From NCBI RefSeq assembly GCF_900111615.1, contig NZ_FOHU01000017.1:1-62842 (forward strand): a stretch of DNA of 62,842 bases, given 5' to 3'. The number at the start of each line of letters is the position of its first letter. The first letter of the stretch is position 1. A program made the position numbers and the translations under genes. The notes beneath the pieces were generated by a model. It was not told the DNA's origin. It did not search any database and worked only from the letters and a program-made list of their open reading frames with translations. Positions 1 through 8,603 of this stretch are shown here, in pieces. This DNA comes from Natronincola peptidivorans (GTDB taxonomy: Bacteria; Bacillota; Clostridia; Peptostreptococcales; Natronincolaceae).

Positions 1-133
<133 letters not shown>

Positions 134-259
134 AAAATTGAATTTCTGGGTTCTATCTTTAATCTCTTAAAGATAGATGCTTTTTTGCTGGCTTAATATC
201 TATACTGTTTAATTTTCAAAGACCTTTTTTCTTGCGCCGCCGCTTTTGGCGACTTTATT
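134..259 (-). other. 16S rRNA leader with stem-loop
   Basis: Transcribed leader between the proximal rRNA promoter and 16S. It contains the GGTCTTTGAAAATTAAACAG-type sequence (203-224) that is common just upstream of clostridial 16S genes. A 10-bp hairpin at 153-176 (CTATCTTTAA / TTAAAGATAG, 4-nt loop) follows and could contribute to processing or antitermination. The roles are inferred from position. Confidence 0.6.
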
Positions 260-288
260 AATATATCATATCTATTACATTATGTCAA
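260..288 (-). promoter_or_regulatory. rRNA promoter, proximal (P3)
   Basis: Minus-strand -35 TTGACA (283-288), exact 17-bp spacer and -10 TATATT (260-265), followed by a GTCGCC-containing stretch. It is the closest of three promoters to 16S. Confidence 0.85.
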
Positions 289-409
289 CACTTTTTTTGT
301 TTCTTTTTTTGTTCTTCTTATACTTCTCTTTTTTCCTGCCTTTTAAAGTGTTTTCTTTGCTGGCTTTTTCTTCTTACCCTGCGCCCCTTCCTCAGCGGCG
401 ACTTTTACT

Positions 410-438
410 ACTATATCAAATATCTGCGGGTTTGTCAA
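410..438 (-). promoter_or_regulatory. rRNA promoter, middle (P2)
   Basis: Minus-strand -35 TTGACA (433-438), exact 17-bp spacer and -10 TATAGT (410-415). It is followed by a GTCGCC stretch like the one after P3, which suggests that the two promoter units arose by duplication. Confidence 0.85.
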
Positions 439-507
439 TAGGTTTTTAAAAGTTTTTTGTAAGTGTTAAAACTTTTGTTGAATCCTATAGGCTAAGGTGG
501 AATTAAT

Positions 508-536
508 ACTATAGCGCGGTAGGTTATCACTGTCAA
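508..536 (-). promoter_or_regulatory. rRNA promoter, distal (P1)
   Basis: Minus-strand -35 TTGACA (531-536), exact 17-bp spacer and -10 TATAGT (508-513). It sits directly after the T-run of the terminator of the upstream operon, so the rRNA operon is insulated and then restarted. Confidence 0.8.
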
Positions 537-541
537 GGGTG

Positions 542-582
542 AAAAAAAGATCTCCCAGAACAGTTGTTTTGAAGAAGATCTT
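542..582 (-). terminator. Rho-independent terminator of the DUF1576 operon
   Basis: On the minus strand AAGATCT and AGATCTT pair around an internal loop and are followed by a run of Ts. It lies 22 nt after the stop of the 113-aa gene and just before rRNA promoter P1. Confidence 0.7.
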
Positions 583-604
583 AATAGGTTAGTTTAGTCT
601 GATC

Positions 605-946
605 CTATCTTTTTCTACATACTTTAATAGTTAATTGATTCTTATGATAATCAATTTCTGCATAGTCTACTAGAGACCCTAATAATGTTAGTTCTTGATA
701 GTGATCACTTTCTCCTACAAGTTCCCAATAGTATTCTTCTAATTCCTCTTGCCTAGGAGCGTTTAAAACTTCTGTAAGCATTTCTAATTCTTCTCGAGGT
801 GGGTGTAGACAGTGCCCCTTTAGGGATATTTCAATTTCTCCCTCTTTGTATTGAAGATCAATTTGGATGTCTGTTATGCCAATCTTAAAGTAAAAGCTTA
901 TTAATTCGTCCACCATTTTAATAGCTTTCATTTTATCATGGGTCAA
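605..946 (-). CDS. Conserved hypothetical protein, partner of DUF1576 protein
   Basis: A 113-residue soluble, acidic protein that I cannot assign to a named family. It contains no membrane segment, no signal peptide and no clear catalytic motif; the centre is rich in Glu and the C-terminus is short and basic (KVCRKR). It starts only 4 nt after the stop of the DUF1576 membrane-protein gene and ends in front of a terminator, so the two are almost certainly co-transcribed and probably work together. The close coupling suggests a cytoplasmic accessory subunit, but this is inference only. Confidence 0.7.
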   Translation of the reverse strand: MTHDKMKAIKMVDELISFYFKIGITDIQIDLQYKEGEIEISLKGHCLHPPREELEMLTEVLNAPRQEELEEYYWELVGESDHYQELTLLGSLVDYAEIDYHKNQLTIKVCRKR

Positions 947-950
947 AACA

Positions 951-2258
951 TTATTCCTCCCTTTTTAAGGAGTCCATTATGGGCACCAAAACAGCCGCCA
1001 CCATACCACCAGAAAATCCATTATTGTATAAATTCATGCCCCCATGGAGGTACCCAACGTTCATTACCATAGCCATATGCAATATCCCTGCAACAATCCC
1101 GCTTTTCCATCCAAACTGTCCTGCAATAGGGGCTAGGGTAGTTCCAAATAACGCTGCCAACAATGCTCCCGTAGAATTTGTATCCCATACCTGAAATAAC
1201 GAAGCTATATAGACGCCTATTAATACAGGTATTATATTTTTTACATGCTTTCCAAAAGCACCAAACCCAACTACAGTAAATATACCTCCCATAATCGGCC
1301 CATTTAGTTGGCCATTTACTAAAAGAACATAGGAGGTTGTTATAAATCCAAGAGCCCCCATGTTAATGAGGCTTAGTCCAAATCCGCTTAAGCTAACATA
1401 GTCTGCTACCAATCTGCCAGGATGCTTCAATAGATTTTTATACCCTTTAAAACTCTTGTTATTGAAACCGAATCCTATAACAATCATAGAACCAAACAAT
1501 ACATATAAAAAGCTGCCTAAGATATAGTTATACCCTTCTGCAATTATTAATGTTGTAGGATTTTGAAGGTCAAAGGCTCTAAACATCGCCATAAAAAATG
1601 TTCCTACCATGCCAGCTGTAAATCCAATATTGTATAAATTGAAGCCCTGATGAAATTTGACAAAGTGGTTGGCAAGTGGAGGCAATATAAATCCAGCTGT
1701 GACACCTAGGACATTTGCCAAAATGATTGCTTTTATCGGAGAGAAACCAAATCCAAAAGTAATCTGACTAATCAGCGGCCCTAATGCTGTACCAAAAAAA
1801 GCAATTAAAATAAATTTGCTAAATTTCTCTTTTTGAAAAACTGAGTGAAGGTATACCCCAAAAATGATTGCCCATACATTATATATGTTTTTACCAAACA
1901 GGGCGAAGCCCCCTATTGTTAATACAGCTGCTATAACAGGTCCATTCATATTTACCTTATTGTGCTTTGCAATAAAGATGGCAGAAAGCATCAAGATCCC
2001 GCTGTTAAAAAAAGCTGCGCCAATATTGCCAACTGCCATATAATCTGTTACCAGTATACTTGGGGCAACAACAATACTACTTATCCCTTGCAAAATCTCA
2101 TTAGGACTATTAAATACGAAAGCAGCCAATAAGATAAATACTGCATATGCAGATATAGTACTATACTTTACCTTTTCTGCTACTTCAATAACTTCTTTTT
2201 TCATATCTTCATAACTTCCTTCTGGAGCCTGGGCTTTTAGTTGTGCTGACTTTTCCAT
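951..2258 (-). CDS. DUF1576 family integral membrane protein
   Basis: 435 residues, hydrophobic throughout, with roughly ten or more membrane segments after a 30-residue cytoplasmic N-terminus. I recognise the DUF1576 family, whose function is unknown. The protein is an internal duplication: residues 104-142 and 318-356 share NGP, GFALFGK/GFGAFGK and GVYxxSxFQ, and the later segments GFNLYNIGFTAGM (205-217) and GMNLYNNGFSGGM (407-419) match as well. Two inverted or parallel halves are typical of transporters, so a small-solute carrier or channel is plausible. It is the first gene of a two-gene operon with its own promoter and a roughly 200-nt leader. The start is ATG at 2258, preceded by AAGGGGGAG. 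Confidence 0.85.
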   Translation of the reverse strand: MEKSAQLKAQAPEGSYEDMKKEVIEVAEKVKYSTISAYAVFILLAAFVFNSPNEILQGISSIVVAPSILVTDYMAVGNIGAAFFNSGILMLSAIFIAKHNKVNMNGPVIAAVLTIGGFALFGKNIYNVWAIIFGVYLHSVFQKEKFSKFILIAFFGTALGPLISQITFGFGFSPIKAIILANVLGVTAGFILPPLANHFVKFHQGFNLYNIGFTAGMVGTFFMAMFRAFDLQNPTTLIIAEGYNYILGSFLYVLFGSMIVIGFGFNNKSFKGYKNLLKHPGRLVADYVSLSGFGLSLINMGALGFITTSYVLLVNGQLNGPIMGGIFTVVGFGAFGKHVKNIIPVLIGVYIASLFQVWDTNSTGALLAALFGTTLAPIAGQFGWKSGIVAGILHMAMVMNVGYLHGGMNLYNNGFSGGMVAAVLVPIMDSLKREE

Positions 2259-2466
2259 AATTCTCCCCCTTACCTTATGTGAGTAACATAACTTTCATCC
2301 ATAAAAAGCCGTCTGAAAAATTATACCTGATGGCATAGAAACTATGGAATTCAATACTCTCCTTATAAAACTGCTTCAGGCTTCTCTGATAAAACCATTA
2401 TAAATCTCTAAATAATTTATATTTTTAGAAGTTTACAAAATATAGTTATTCTTTTAACCACTACTT
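2259..2466 (-). other. Long untranslated leader of the DUF1576 operon
   Basis: About 200 nt between the promoter and the DUF1576 start without an ORF. On the minus strand AAGCCTGAA and, farther down, TTCAGACGGCTT can pair and are followed by TTTTTA, which could act as an attenuator. I do not recognise a known riboswitch class here. Confidence 0.35.
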
Positions 2467-2495
2467 ATTATATGTTATAGGCATGAAAAATTCAA
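2467..2495 (-). promoter_or_regulatory. Predicted sigma-A promoter for the DUF1576 operon
   Basis: Minus-strand TTGAAT (2490-2495), exact 17-bp spacer and perfect TATAAT (2467-2472). The transcript would run through the 200-nt leader into the DUF1576 gene. Confidence 0.65.
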
Positions 2496-2574
2496 CACGT
2501 TTAGTATGTTTTAATATTCTCACTATTTGTATCCTCTCTGGGTATTTATAACGATTCAGTTTCCTGCCATCATT

Positions 2575-3039
2575 TTACTCTAAGGATTTCAGCAAATTTA
2601 CCATTTCGATGGCAGTGGTGGCTGCTTCAAATCCTTTGTTACCAGCTTTTGTACCAGCCCTCTCAATAGCTTGCTCTATAGTATCAGTTGTAAGTACGCC
2701 GAATATTATTGGAATTTCTAGCTCTAACCCTACATGAGCAACGCCTTTTGTCACTTCGTTAGCTACATAATCAAAATGTGGTGTATTCCCTCTTATGACA
2801 GCGCCCAGACAAATAACTGCGTCATAGTTCCCAGACTTAGCCATCTTCTTAGCTGCTAAGGGTATTTCGAAGGCCCCTGGCACCCAACTAATGCTTATAC
2901 TTTCTTCCTCTCCCCCGTGTCTTTTTATAGCATCTATAGCTCCCCCTAGCAGCTTACTTCCTATAAACTCATTAAACCTCCCAATAACAATACCAAATTT
3001 TATGTCTTTGCTTATTAATTTACCTTCATAGATCTTCAT
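2575..3039 (-). CDS. ribH: 6,7-dimethyl-8-ribityllumazine synthase
   Basis: 154 residues, the usual length of bacterial lumazine synthase. It condenses 5-amino-6-ribitylaminouracil with 3,4-dihydroxy-2-butanone 4-phosphate. Family features are visible: an N-terminal GRFNEF strand, [15 protein letters not shown] in the middle, [14 protein letters not shown] with the catalytic-region His, [17 protein letters not shown], and [12 protein letters not shown] at the end. The family forms 60-mers or pentamers in the cytoplasm. It is the last gene of the rib operon and starts 2 nt after the ribBA stop, which suggests translational coupling. No strong terminator is evident behind it. Confidence 0.97.
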   Translation of the reverse strand: MKIYEGKLISKDIKFGIVIGRFNEFIGSKLLGGAIDAIKRHGGEEESISISWVPGAFEIPLAAKKMAKSGNYDAVICLGAVIRGNTPHFDYVANEVTKGVAHVGLELEIPIIFGVLTTDTIEQAIERAGTKAGNKGFEAATTAIEMVNLLKSLE

Positions 3040-3041
3040 AT

Positions 3042-4256
3042 TTATTCCTCCTCTTTAAATTTTAATAAATGTCCCAGTTTTTCCTGTTTTGTTTTTAAAT
3101 ACTTAACGTTCCTTTCATTATGATTCATTTGTATAGGGACTCTATCAACTACTTCTAGATCATAGCCTGATAAACCCACTAGTTTTTTAGGGTTATTGGT
3201 TAAAAGCTTTATTTTTTTTACCCCAATATCTTGCAATATCTGAGCACCGATCCCATACTCCCTCATGTCTTCAGGAAAACCAAGGGCAAGATTGGCTTCT
3301 ACTGTATCATAGCCTTTATCCTGCAGAGCATAGGCTTTTAATTTGTTTATTAGGCCGATCCCTCTGCCCTCTTGCCGCATATACAAAAGTACTCCTTTGC
3401 CTTCTTTATTTATTTTTTCCATAGCTGCATCAAATTGTTCTCCACAATCACATCTCAATGAGCCAAAGGCATCTCCAGTTAAGCATTCTGAGTGAACCCT
3501 TACTAATACAGGTTCTTCTTTATCTATATTTCCTTTTACTAAAGCTACATGATGCTCTTGGTTCATGCGATTTACATAGCCTATCACTTTAAAGTTTCCA
3601 TGTTTAGTGGGCATGTATGCCTCTGTTACTCTCTCAACTAATTTTTCATTTTTCCTTCTGTAAGCAACTAAGTCTGCTATGGTAATAATCTTCATGTCAT
3701 GAGTTTCAACAAATTCCATTAGCTCTGGCACCCTAGCCATAGTGCCATCCTCATTCATTATTTCACATATAACTCCTGCTGGATACAGACCAGCCAGTCT
3801 AGCTAAATCTATTGCTGCCTCTGTATGTCCCGTCCTGCTTAAAACACCGCCTTTTTTTGCTGACAAAGGAAAGATATGTCCTGGCCTTTTAAAATCCTCA
3901 GGCTTAGCATCAGAGGCTACAGCTTTTTGGATGGTGACAGCCCTCTCATAGGCAGAAATACCCGTAGTGGTTTCGACTGCATCTATGGAGACTGTAAAGG
4001 CCGTTTCATGTGTATCCGTATTATTTTGAACCATTTGCGGCAGTTGCAGTTCTCTTAGCTTTTCTTGCAGCATAGGTAAACATATCAGACCTCTTCCATA
4101 TTTTGCCATGAAATTAATGGTTTCCGGGGTGATAAATTGTGCAGCTGCCACTAAGTCCCCTTCATTTTCTCTATCTTCATCATCTACTACCACAATCATT
4201 TTTCCAGTCTTTATATCTTCTAACGCTTCCTCTATGGTATGAAATCTAAATTGCAT
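3042..4256 (-). CDS. ribBA: Bifunctional 3,4-dihydroxy-2-butanone-4-phosphate synthase / GTP cyclohydrolase II
   Basis: 404 residues, the normal length for the fused enzyme. The N-terminal half (about 1-200) is the butanone-phosphate synthase, with the acidic [11 protein letters not shown] loop and the [16 protein letters not shown] substrate and metal region. The C-terminal half (about 205-400) is GTP cyclohydrolase II, with zinc-ligand cysteines in the C-x10-CDC pattern ([19 protein letters not shown]) and the RQEGRGIGL nucleotide motif. It supplies both riboflavin precursors. It follows ribE by 17 nt, with an AAAGGAGG ribosome-binding site, and precedes ribH by 2 nt. Confidence 0.98.
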   Translation of the reverse strand: MQFRFHTIEEALEDIKTGKMIVVVDDEDRENEGDLVAAAQFITPETINFMAKYGRGLICLPMLQEKLRELQLPQMVQNNTDTHETAFTVSIDAVETTTGISAYERAVTIQKAVASDAKPEDFKRPGHIFPLSAKKGGVLSRTGHTEAAIDLARLAGLYPAGVICEIMNEDGTMARVPELMEFVETHDMKIITIADLVAYRRKNEKLVERVTEAYMPTKHGNFKVIGYVNRMNQEHHVALVKGNIDKEEPVLVRVHSECLTGDAFGSLRCDCGEQFDAAMEKINKEGKGVLLYMRQEGRGIGLINKLKAYALQDKGYDTVEANLALGFPEDMREYGIGAQILQDIGVKKIKLLTNNPKKLVGLSGYDLEVVDRVPIQMNHNERNVKYLKTKQEKLGHLLKFKEEE

Positions 4257-4273
4257 TTGTTTTTCCTCCTTTA

Positions 4274-4924
4274 TTAATTAAAGCCATGTTCCGCTAAGAA
4301 ATCTAATGTAATATCCTTTTTCCCTTCTTTGTCTTTTGTATGTAGCATTAATTTTTCTACATACTTTCCAATCATGTCACACTCTAGATTTACTATACTG
4401 CCAATCTTCTTATCTATTAGAATCGTTTCATCTCTGGTATGGGGAATAACTGAAATTTTAAAACATTTTTCATCCACATAAGCTACTGTAAGGCTTACTC
4501 CATCTACAGCAATAGATCCTTTTAAGATAATATATTTTAATAGCTCAGATGATGCATTAATCGTAATCCATACAGCATTGTCTTCTTTTTCATAATGACT
4601 AATAACGCCTACACCATCAATATGTCCACTAACTAAATGACCTCCCAGTCTATCCCCTACAGCAACTGCCCTTTCAAGATTTACCAAATCCCCCGCCTTA
4701 AAGTTTTTGAAATTGCTTCGACGGATAGTCTCTGCCATCACATCTACCTGAAAGCTAGAAGTATCAAATTTGTTTACTGTAAGACATACACCATTGGTAG
4801 CTATACTATCTCCTAGCTTAACCCCCTGCAACACTGTTTTCCCTTCAATGATGATACTGGCACCATCTCCACTTTTATCTATCTTCCTTATCTTACCGAT
4901 TTCTTCGACAATTCCAGTAAACAT
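4274..4924 (-). CDS. ribE: Riboflavin synthase, alpha subunit
   Basis: 216 residues made of two tandem lumazine-binding barrels (about 1-95 and 96-190), the hallmark of the family. The N-terminus [12 protein letters not shown] is diagnostic and essential for trimer formation. Repeated VNLERA/VNLECD and GxSLTV/GVCLTV motifs mark the two barrels. It dismutates two lumazines to riboflavin and the pyrimidine that RibH reuses. It starts 6 nt after ribD within the FMN-riboswitch operon, with a GGAGGTGAGAG ribosome-binding site inside the ribD end. Confidence 0.97.
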   Translation of the reverse strand: MFTGIVEEIGKIRKIDKSGDGASIIIEGKTVLQGVKLGDSIATNGVCLTVNKFDTSSFQVDVMAETIRRSNFKNFKAGDLVNLERAVAVGDRLGGHLVSGHIDGVGVISHYEKEDNAVWITINASSELLKYIILKGSIAVDGVSLTVAYVDEKCFKISVIPHTRDETILIDKKIGSIVNLECDMIGKYVEKLMLHTKDKEGKKDITLDFLAEHGFN

Positions 4925-4930
4925 ATACTC

Positions 4931-6028
4931 TCACCTCCTTTTGGTATACCCTTCAACAAGTATATCCTTTTGAAATCTTTTAAGAGAAATATCCTCTATC
5001 ATAAAGGCATCTTTTACTAATGCTTTACCGTCTCCCTCTACTGGTGTGATTGCATCTCTGCCCCCTATGATTTTGGGGGCAATAAAATACATGATTTTAT
5101 CCACAACTCTGGCTTCTAAGGCAGAAAAATTTAAGGTTCCTCCTCCTTCTAGAAGTACACTATCTATTTTCCTTTTGCCTAGCTGCACCATTAGCTTTTC
5201 AAGATCCACTTGTCCATTCTTTTCTTCCACTGTCAATACCTGAGCCCCTAATTCTATTAATTGAGTTGTTTTTTCTTTGGATGCTTTATCTGTTGTTGCA
5301 ATGATAGTTTTTTGATCCTTTGCACTTTTTACTACCTTTGCTTCAAGGGAAATTCTTAATTTGCTATCTACAATAATTCTTGTAGGCTGACTTACCTTCT
5401 TATTTGAAATTCTAGTGTTCAGCAGTGGATCATCCTTTTCTACTGTTGTAATTCCTACCATGATCCCTGCTACCCTATCTCTGATATGATGTACATAAGC
5501 TCTTGCATCTTCATCTGTAATCCACTTAGAATCCCCCGTATAGGCTGCAATTTTTCCGTCTAATGTCATAGCTGTTTTTAAGATGCAAAAAGGTTTTAAA
5601 GTGGTGATATATTTAATAAATATCTCATTAAGCTCTTCTGCTTCTTCTTCTAAAATCCCCGTTAAAACTTCAATCCCATGGTTTCTCAATATTTTTATCC
5701 CTTTGCCAGCTACTTCAGGGTTGGGATCCTCTAAAGCAACTACTACTTTTTTTATCTTGCTTTTAATAATCGCTTCAACACAAGGAGGTGTTTTGCCATA
5801 ATGGGAACAAGGCTCCAAGGTAACATACATGGTAGCATCTTCTGCAGCAAAATCAATTTTTTTTAAAGCATCTACTTCTGCATGATCTCCACCATAAAAA
5901 TGATGATACCCGTCTGCTATGATTCTCCCATCTTTAATAATCACAGCTCCCACCAAGGGATTTGGTCTTGTTTTACCCCAACCTAACCTTGCTAAGCTAA
6001 GGGCCTTTTTCATATAATAAACCTCCAA
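4931..6028 (-). CDS. ribD: Bifunctional diaminohydroxyphosphoribosylaminopyrimidine deaminase / 5-amino-6-(5-phosphoribosylamino)uracil reductase
   Basis: About 365 residues. The N-terminal zinc deaminase domain shows HAE and PCSHYGKTPPC (His and two Cys ligands with the catalytic Glu), and RPNPLVGAVI precedes it. The C-terminal half is the NADPH-dependent reductase, with KTAMTLDGKIA, GDSKWIT and LLEGGGTLNFSAL. I place the start at the TTG codon 6028: GGAGG stands 7 nt before it, and it gives the usual L-E-V-Y-Y-M-K-K-A-L beginning. An in-frame ATG at 6070 lacks a ribosome-binding site and lies next to the riboswitch terminator; ATG 6013 is a third option. It is the first gene of the rib operon. 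Confidence 0.95.
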   Translation of the reverse strand: MEVYYMKKALSLARLGWGKTRPNPLVGAVIIKDGRIIADGYHHFYGGDHAEVDALKKIDFAAEDATMYVTLEPCSHYGKTPPCVEAIIKSKIKKVVVALEDPNPEVAGKGIKILRNHGIEVLTGILEEEAEELNEIFIKYITTLKPFCILKTAMTLDGKIAAYTGDSKWITDEDARAYVHHIRDRVAGIMVGITTVEKDDPLLNTRISNKKVSQPTRIIVDSKLRISLEAKVVKSAKDQKTIIATTDKASKEKTTQLIELGAQVLTVEEKNGQVDLEKLMVQLGKRKIDSVLLEGGGTLNFSALEARVVDKIMYFIAPKIIGGRDAITPVEGDGKALVKDAFMIEDISLKRFQKDILVEGYTKRR

Positions 6029-6095
6029 ACTACCACCTCCATTTTTCTTATAATCTGTAGACAAATCCAATCTTATGCAGTTTTTATATCAGGGC

Positions 6096-6131
6096 AAAAT
6101 AAAATACCCCAAGGATTCACCTCAGGGTATT
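6096..6131 (-). terminator. Riboswitch-controlled terminator upstream of ribD
   Basis: Minus-strand stem AATACCCTGAGG / CCTTGGGGTATT followed by TTATTTT. It lies between the FMN aptamer and ribD, the usual expression platform that stops transcription when FMN is bound. Confidence 0.8.
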
Positions 6132-6221
6132 AAGTCAATAAAATAATATTTGCTCACTTTATTAAATAGAAGAACCAAAACATCTTCTCCCAATAATATG
6201 TATTAAGCAAAATATAATTCG

Positions 6222-6341
6222 TCTACTTTCTCCCATCCAGACTTTACTGTCGGCTCTGGAATCTCACCAGATCAACCTAAAAGGTTCGCGGGCTTCGCTT
6301 AAAGCATTACCGCCGGTCGGGAATTTCACCCTGCCCTGAAA
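6222..6341 (-). ncRNA. FMN riboswitch (RFN element)
   Basis: On the minus strand the conserved blocks occur in order: CAGGGCAGGGTGAAATTCCC, GACCGGCGGTAATGC, AGCCCGCGA, GGTTGATCTGGTGAGATTCC, AGAGCCGACAGT and AAGTCTGGATGGGAGAA. The six-helix junction is complete. It sits about 200 nt upstream of ribD and controls the whole riboflavin operon by sensing FMN. Confidence 0.97.
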
Positions 6342-6375
6342 GTGTCTAATATCATTTATTTACTTTTATCAACAA

Positions 6376-6404
6376 AGCATATCATACTCCTTGATACCTT
6401 TCAA
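6376..6404 (-). promoter_or_regulatory. Predicted promoter of the rib operon
   Basis: Minus-strand TTGAAA (6399-6404), 17-bp spacer and TATGCT (6376-6381). A transcript would begin about 30 nt ahead of the FMN aptamer. Confidence 0.55.
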
Positions 6405-6492
6405 GTTTTAAATGCACGATACTTTATATTTTGTAACCCCTCTCTTCTCTTTACATAATATAATAGGGAGATATTATTCTAGGAGGGATTCT

Positions 6493-7131
6493 ATGGTTCA
6501 AGGTCTTTTGATTGCAATCGCCATTAGTATGGATAGTTTTACTGTTGGTATTGCCTATGGTATAAAAAATATCAAGGTCCCTTTACACTCTCTGGTTATA
6601 TTAGATCTTATTTCTGTTACACTTTTGAGCCTTGGCTTTTTTGCTGGTAACCTTTTGACAAAGCTGGTACCAGCATTTGTTACTGACATAATAGCAGCTG
6701 GCGTTTTACTTGCCCTGGGTATTTGGTTTTTAATACAAGGCTGGCTAAATTATAAATACCCTAAAGAAAAGGTTCAAGAACCTACTTCAATCGCCGTGAT
6801 TAGTATCAATTCTTTAGGTCTTGCTATTAATGTGTTGAGAGATCCTTCTAATGCTGACTTAGATATCTCCGGTGTTATTGATACAAAGGAAGCTGTCCTT
6901 TTAGGTATCGCTTTAGCTATTGATTCTTTAGTTATAGGGATTGCTGTCTCTCTCTCCTCTATTATGATCATTTTGTTTACCTTGTTATTGGTAGCAGTTC
7001 TAAATTTAGTCTTCCTGCTGTCAGGCATTTGCATTGGTAGAAATTATATAGCCTCACGTTTGAAGGAAAAAACTACCTTTATTCCAGGATGCATATTGGT
7101 TATCTTAGGTTTAACTAGATTGATAGCATAA
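6493..7131 (+). CDS. ytaF: Sporulation membrane protein of the YtaF / MntP-like family
   Basis: 212 residues from the ATG at 6493, which has AGGAGGG 6 nt before it; the longer reading frame starting at 6412 has no ribosome-binding site. Six hydrophobic segments occur as two halves of three, each opening with an ALAISMDS or ALAIDSL motif (AIAISMDSFTVGIAYG near the N-terminus, GIALAIDSLVIGIAVS in the middle). The central loop (about 85-130) is hydrophilic. The family is related to the MntP manganese exporter; YtaF itself is a sporulation-associated member. Divergent from the rib operon, and terminated at 7198-7231. Confidence 0.85.
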   Translation: MVQGLLIAIAISMDSFTVGIAYGIKNIKVPLHSLVILDLISVTLLSLGFFAGNLLTKLVPAFVTDIIAAGVLLALGIWFLIQGWLNYKYPKEKVQEPTSIAVISINSLGLAINVLRDPSNADLDISGVIDTKEAVLLGIALAIDSLVIGIAVSLSSIMIILFTLLLVAVLNLVFLLSGICIGRNYIASRLKEKTTFIPGCILVILGLTRLIA

Positions 7132-7197
7132 ACTTCAGTCAACTGAAAAACCTTGCTCCAATTAATACAGAAAAAAACAAATATTTTCCTTCCATCG

Positions 7198-7231
7198 AAA
7201 GTCCTACTGTTTAAATTTAGTAGGACTTTTA
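7198..7231 (+). terminator. Terminator of ytaF
   Basis: AAAGTCCTACT and AGTAGGACTTT form an 11-bp stem with a 10-nt loop, 66 nt after the ytaF stop. It is AT-flanked and could act in both directions. Confidence 0.75.
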
Positions 7232-7296
7232 AGATTTCTACAAAAGAGATTGGACATACTATTAGTATAAGATAACCTTTTTCTAGGAGGACTACC

Positions 7297-7671
7297 ATGC
7301 TAGAGCAATTTGAACACTTACTTGAAGTAACTGTTATATTCGTAATTTTTGTGTTAGAGTTCATTGGTATTTTTATTATAGGCTATTCCTGCTTAAGGGG
7401 TTTTATCCAATACATTGGAGAGAGACTAAAGTTTAATGATACCTGTATAAAAATTGAGATAGCAAAAGGGCTAGCACTAGGCCTTGAGTTTAAGCTGGGT
7501 GGAGAAATATTGAGAACAATCTTAGTACGTACCATGGATGAAATAAAAGTGCTGGGTACTATTATTATCTTGCGGGTTATACTCACCTATGTAATCCATT
7601 GGGAGATTTCCTCTGAGCTTCATCAGGATATAGAAATAAAGGACTATACTAGAAGAAAGAGACAACAGTAG
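7297..7671 (+). CDS. DUF1622 family membrane protein
   Basis: 124 residues with AGGAGG 7 nt before the ATG. Two or three membrane helices: about 11-35, then a basic amphipathic stretch, and about 84-105. The middle contains the family's conserved EIAKGLALGLEFKLGGEILRT segment and a short charged tail ends it. I recognise this as DUF1622, a small inner-membrane family of unknown function. It appears monocistronic: terminators or gaps isolate it from ytaF and from the next reductase gene. Confidence 0.85.
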   Translation: MLEQFEHLLEVTVIFVIFVLEFIGIFIIGYSCLRGFIQYIGERLKFNDTCIKIEIAKGLALGLEFKLGGEILRTILVRTMDEIKVLGTIIILRVILTYVIHWEISSELHQDIEIKDYTRRKRQQ

Positions 7672-7907
7672 ATACTTTGTCTACTTATAATCAATTTTGT
7701 AATACATCTCTGCCTATTTCTACCCTTAGTGTTGTATATATTCATGCTGAGGCTTTGAGTTTTTTTCTGTCTCCCTTTTCTTTTTTTCCTATTACATACA
7801 TGTTAGCTACTTTGTCATTATACTTTTTATATTTCAAAAGCAATTTTCAGATTTTTATGATAAAATAGATTTAACTTTACGCGAAAATTAGCATGAGGAG
7901 GAAATAT

Positions 7908-8513
7908 ATGATAAAGGTTTTAGCTATTGTAGGCAGCCCGAGAAAAGGGAAAAATAATGATACTATTGTTACTCATATGCTAGAGGGTATTGAAAATACT
8001 CTTGGTTTAGGGGTCTTTATAGAAAAGCTTTATGCTGATGATCTTGCTGTTCAACCCTGTAAGGCCTGTGATGGTTGCACTAGAGTAAGAGGCTGTATTT
8101 TAGAAGATGCTATGAGGGGGCTTTATGAAAAATTTGATGAAAGTGATATCATTATTATGGCTTCACCTTTATATTTTAATAGCATTAGTGCTCAGCTAAA
8201 AACAATTATTGATCGTAACCAAGCCATCTGGTCTAGTAAATATATATTGAATAACTCCTTAATTAATAAAGATAAAAACCGCTTAGGTTATTTTATCTGC
8301 ACAGCAGGGATGCCAGAAATCCCTGATCTTTTTGAGGCTGCTATTCCTATTATGGAGTTATATTTTAAATCCATTAATACAGGCTATGAAGGTAATTTTT
8401 TTGTAGCCAATGTGGATGAGCATCCCATCATGAGGGATGAAAAAATTCTGCAACAGGCATACTCCATTGGTATTTCCTTGGCAGACAAGATATTAACTAT
8501 GAGAACTCAATAG
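7908..8513 (+). CDS. Flavodoxin-fold NAD(P)H-dependent FMN reductase
   Basis: 201 residues. The start is the ATG at 7908, with AGGAGG 6 nt ahead; the frame is open to 7893 but that upstream codon lies before the ribosome-binding site. The N-terminal GSPRKGKNNDT is the phosphate-binding loop for FMN. CKACDGCTRVRGC carries four cysteines, as in iron-sulfur flavoprotein-like reductases, and ASPLYFNSISAQLKTIIDR is the second flavin-contact region. The natural substrate cannot be deduced. A terminator follows directly. Confidence 0.85.
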   Translation: MIKVLAIVGSPRKGKNNDTIVTHMLEGIENTLGLGVFIEKLYADDLAVQPCKACDGCTRVRGCILEDAMRGLYEKFDESDIIIMASPLYFNSISAQLKTIIDRNQAIWSSKYILNNSLINKDKNRLGYFICTAGMPEIPDLFEAAIPIMELYFKSINTGYEGNFFVANVDEHPIMRDEKILQQAYSIGISLADKILTMRTQ

Positions 8514-8514
8514 C

Positions 8515-8560
8515 AAAAACCAGCTAATATACAGTTATGTATGTTAACTGGTTTTTTTCT
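8515..8560 (+). terminator. Terminator of the FMN reductase gene
   Basis: AAAACCAGCTAA and TTAACTGGTTTTTTT form a long stem followed by Ts immediately after the stop codon. Confidence 0.85.
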
Positions 8561-8603
8561 ATAGTAAACTAATAGATGGGGGGCTTTGTGTGAATGTCTA
8601 TCC

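Noticed and set aside
246-449. 67-codon frame in the rRNA promoter region
   Set aside because: It overlaps two strong minus-strand rRNA promoters, is a low-complexity Phe/Leu stretch and has no ribosome-binding site.
6412-6492. N-terminal extension of ytaF
   Set aside because: The extension crosses the ribosome-binding site and adds no hydrophobic or conserved sequence; ATG 6493 is better.
7677-7868. 63-codon plus-strand frame after the DUF1622 gene
   Set aside because: No ribosome-binding site, Phe/Ser/Leu-rich translation typical of A/T-rich non-coding DNA.
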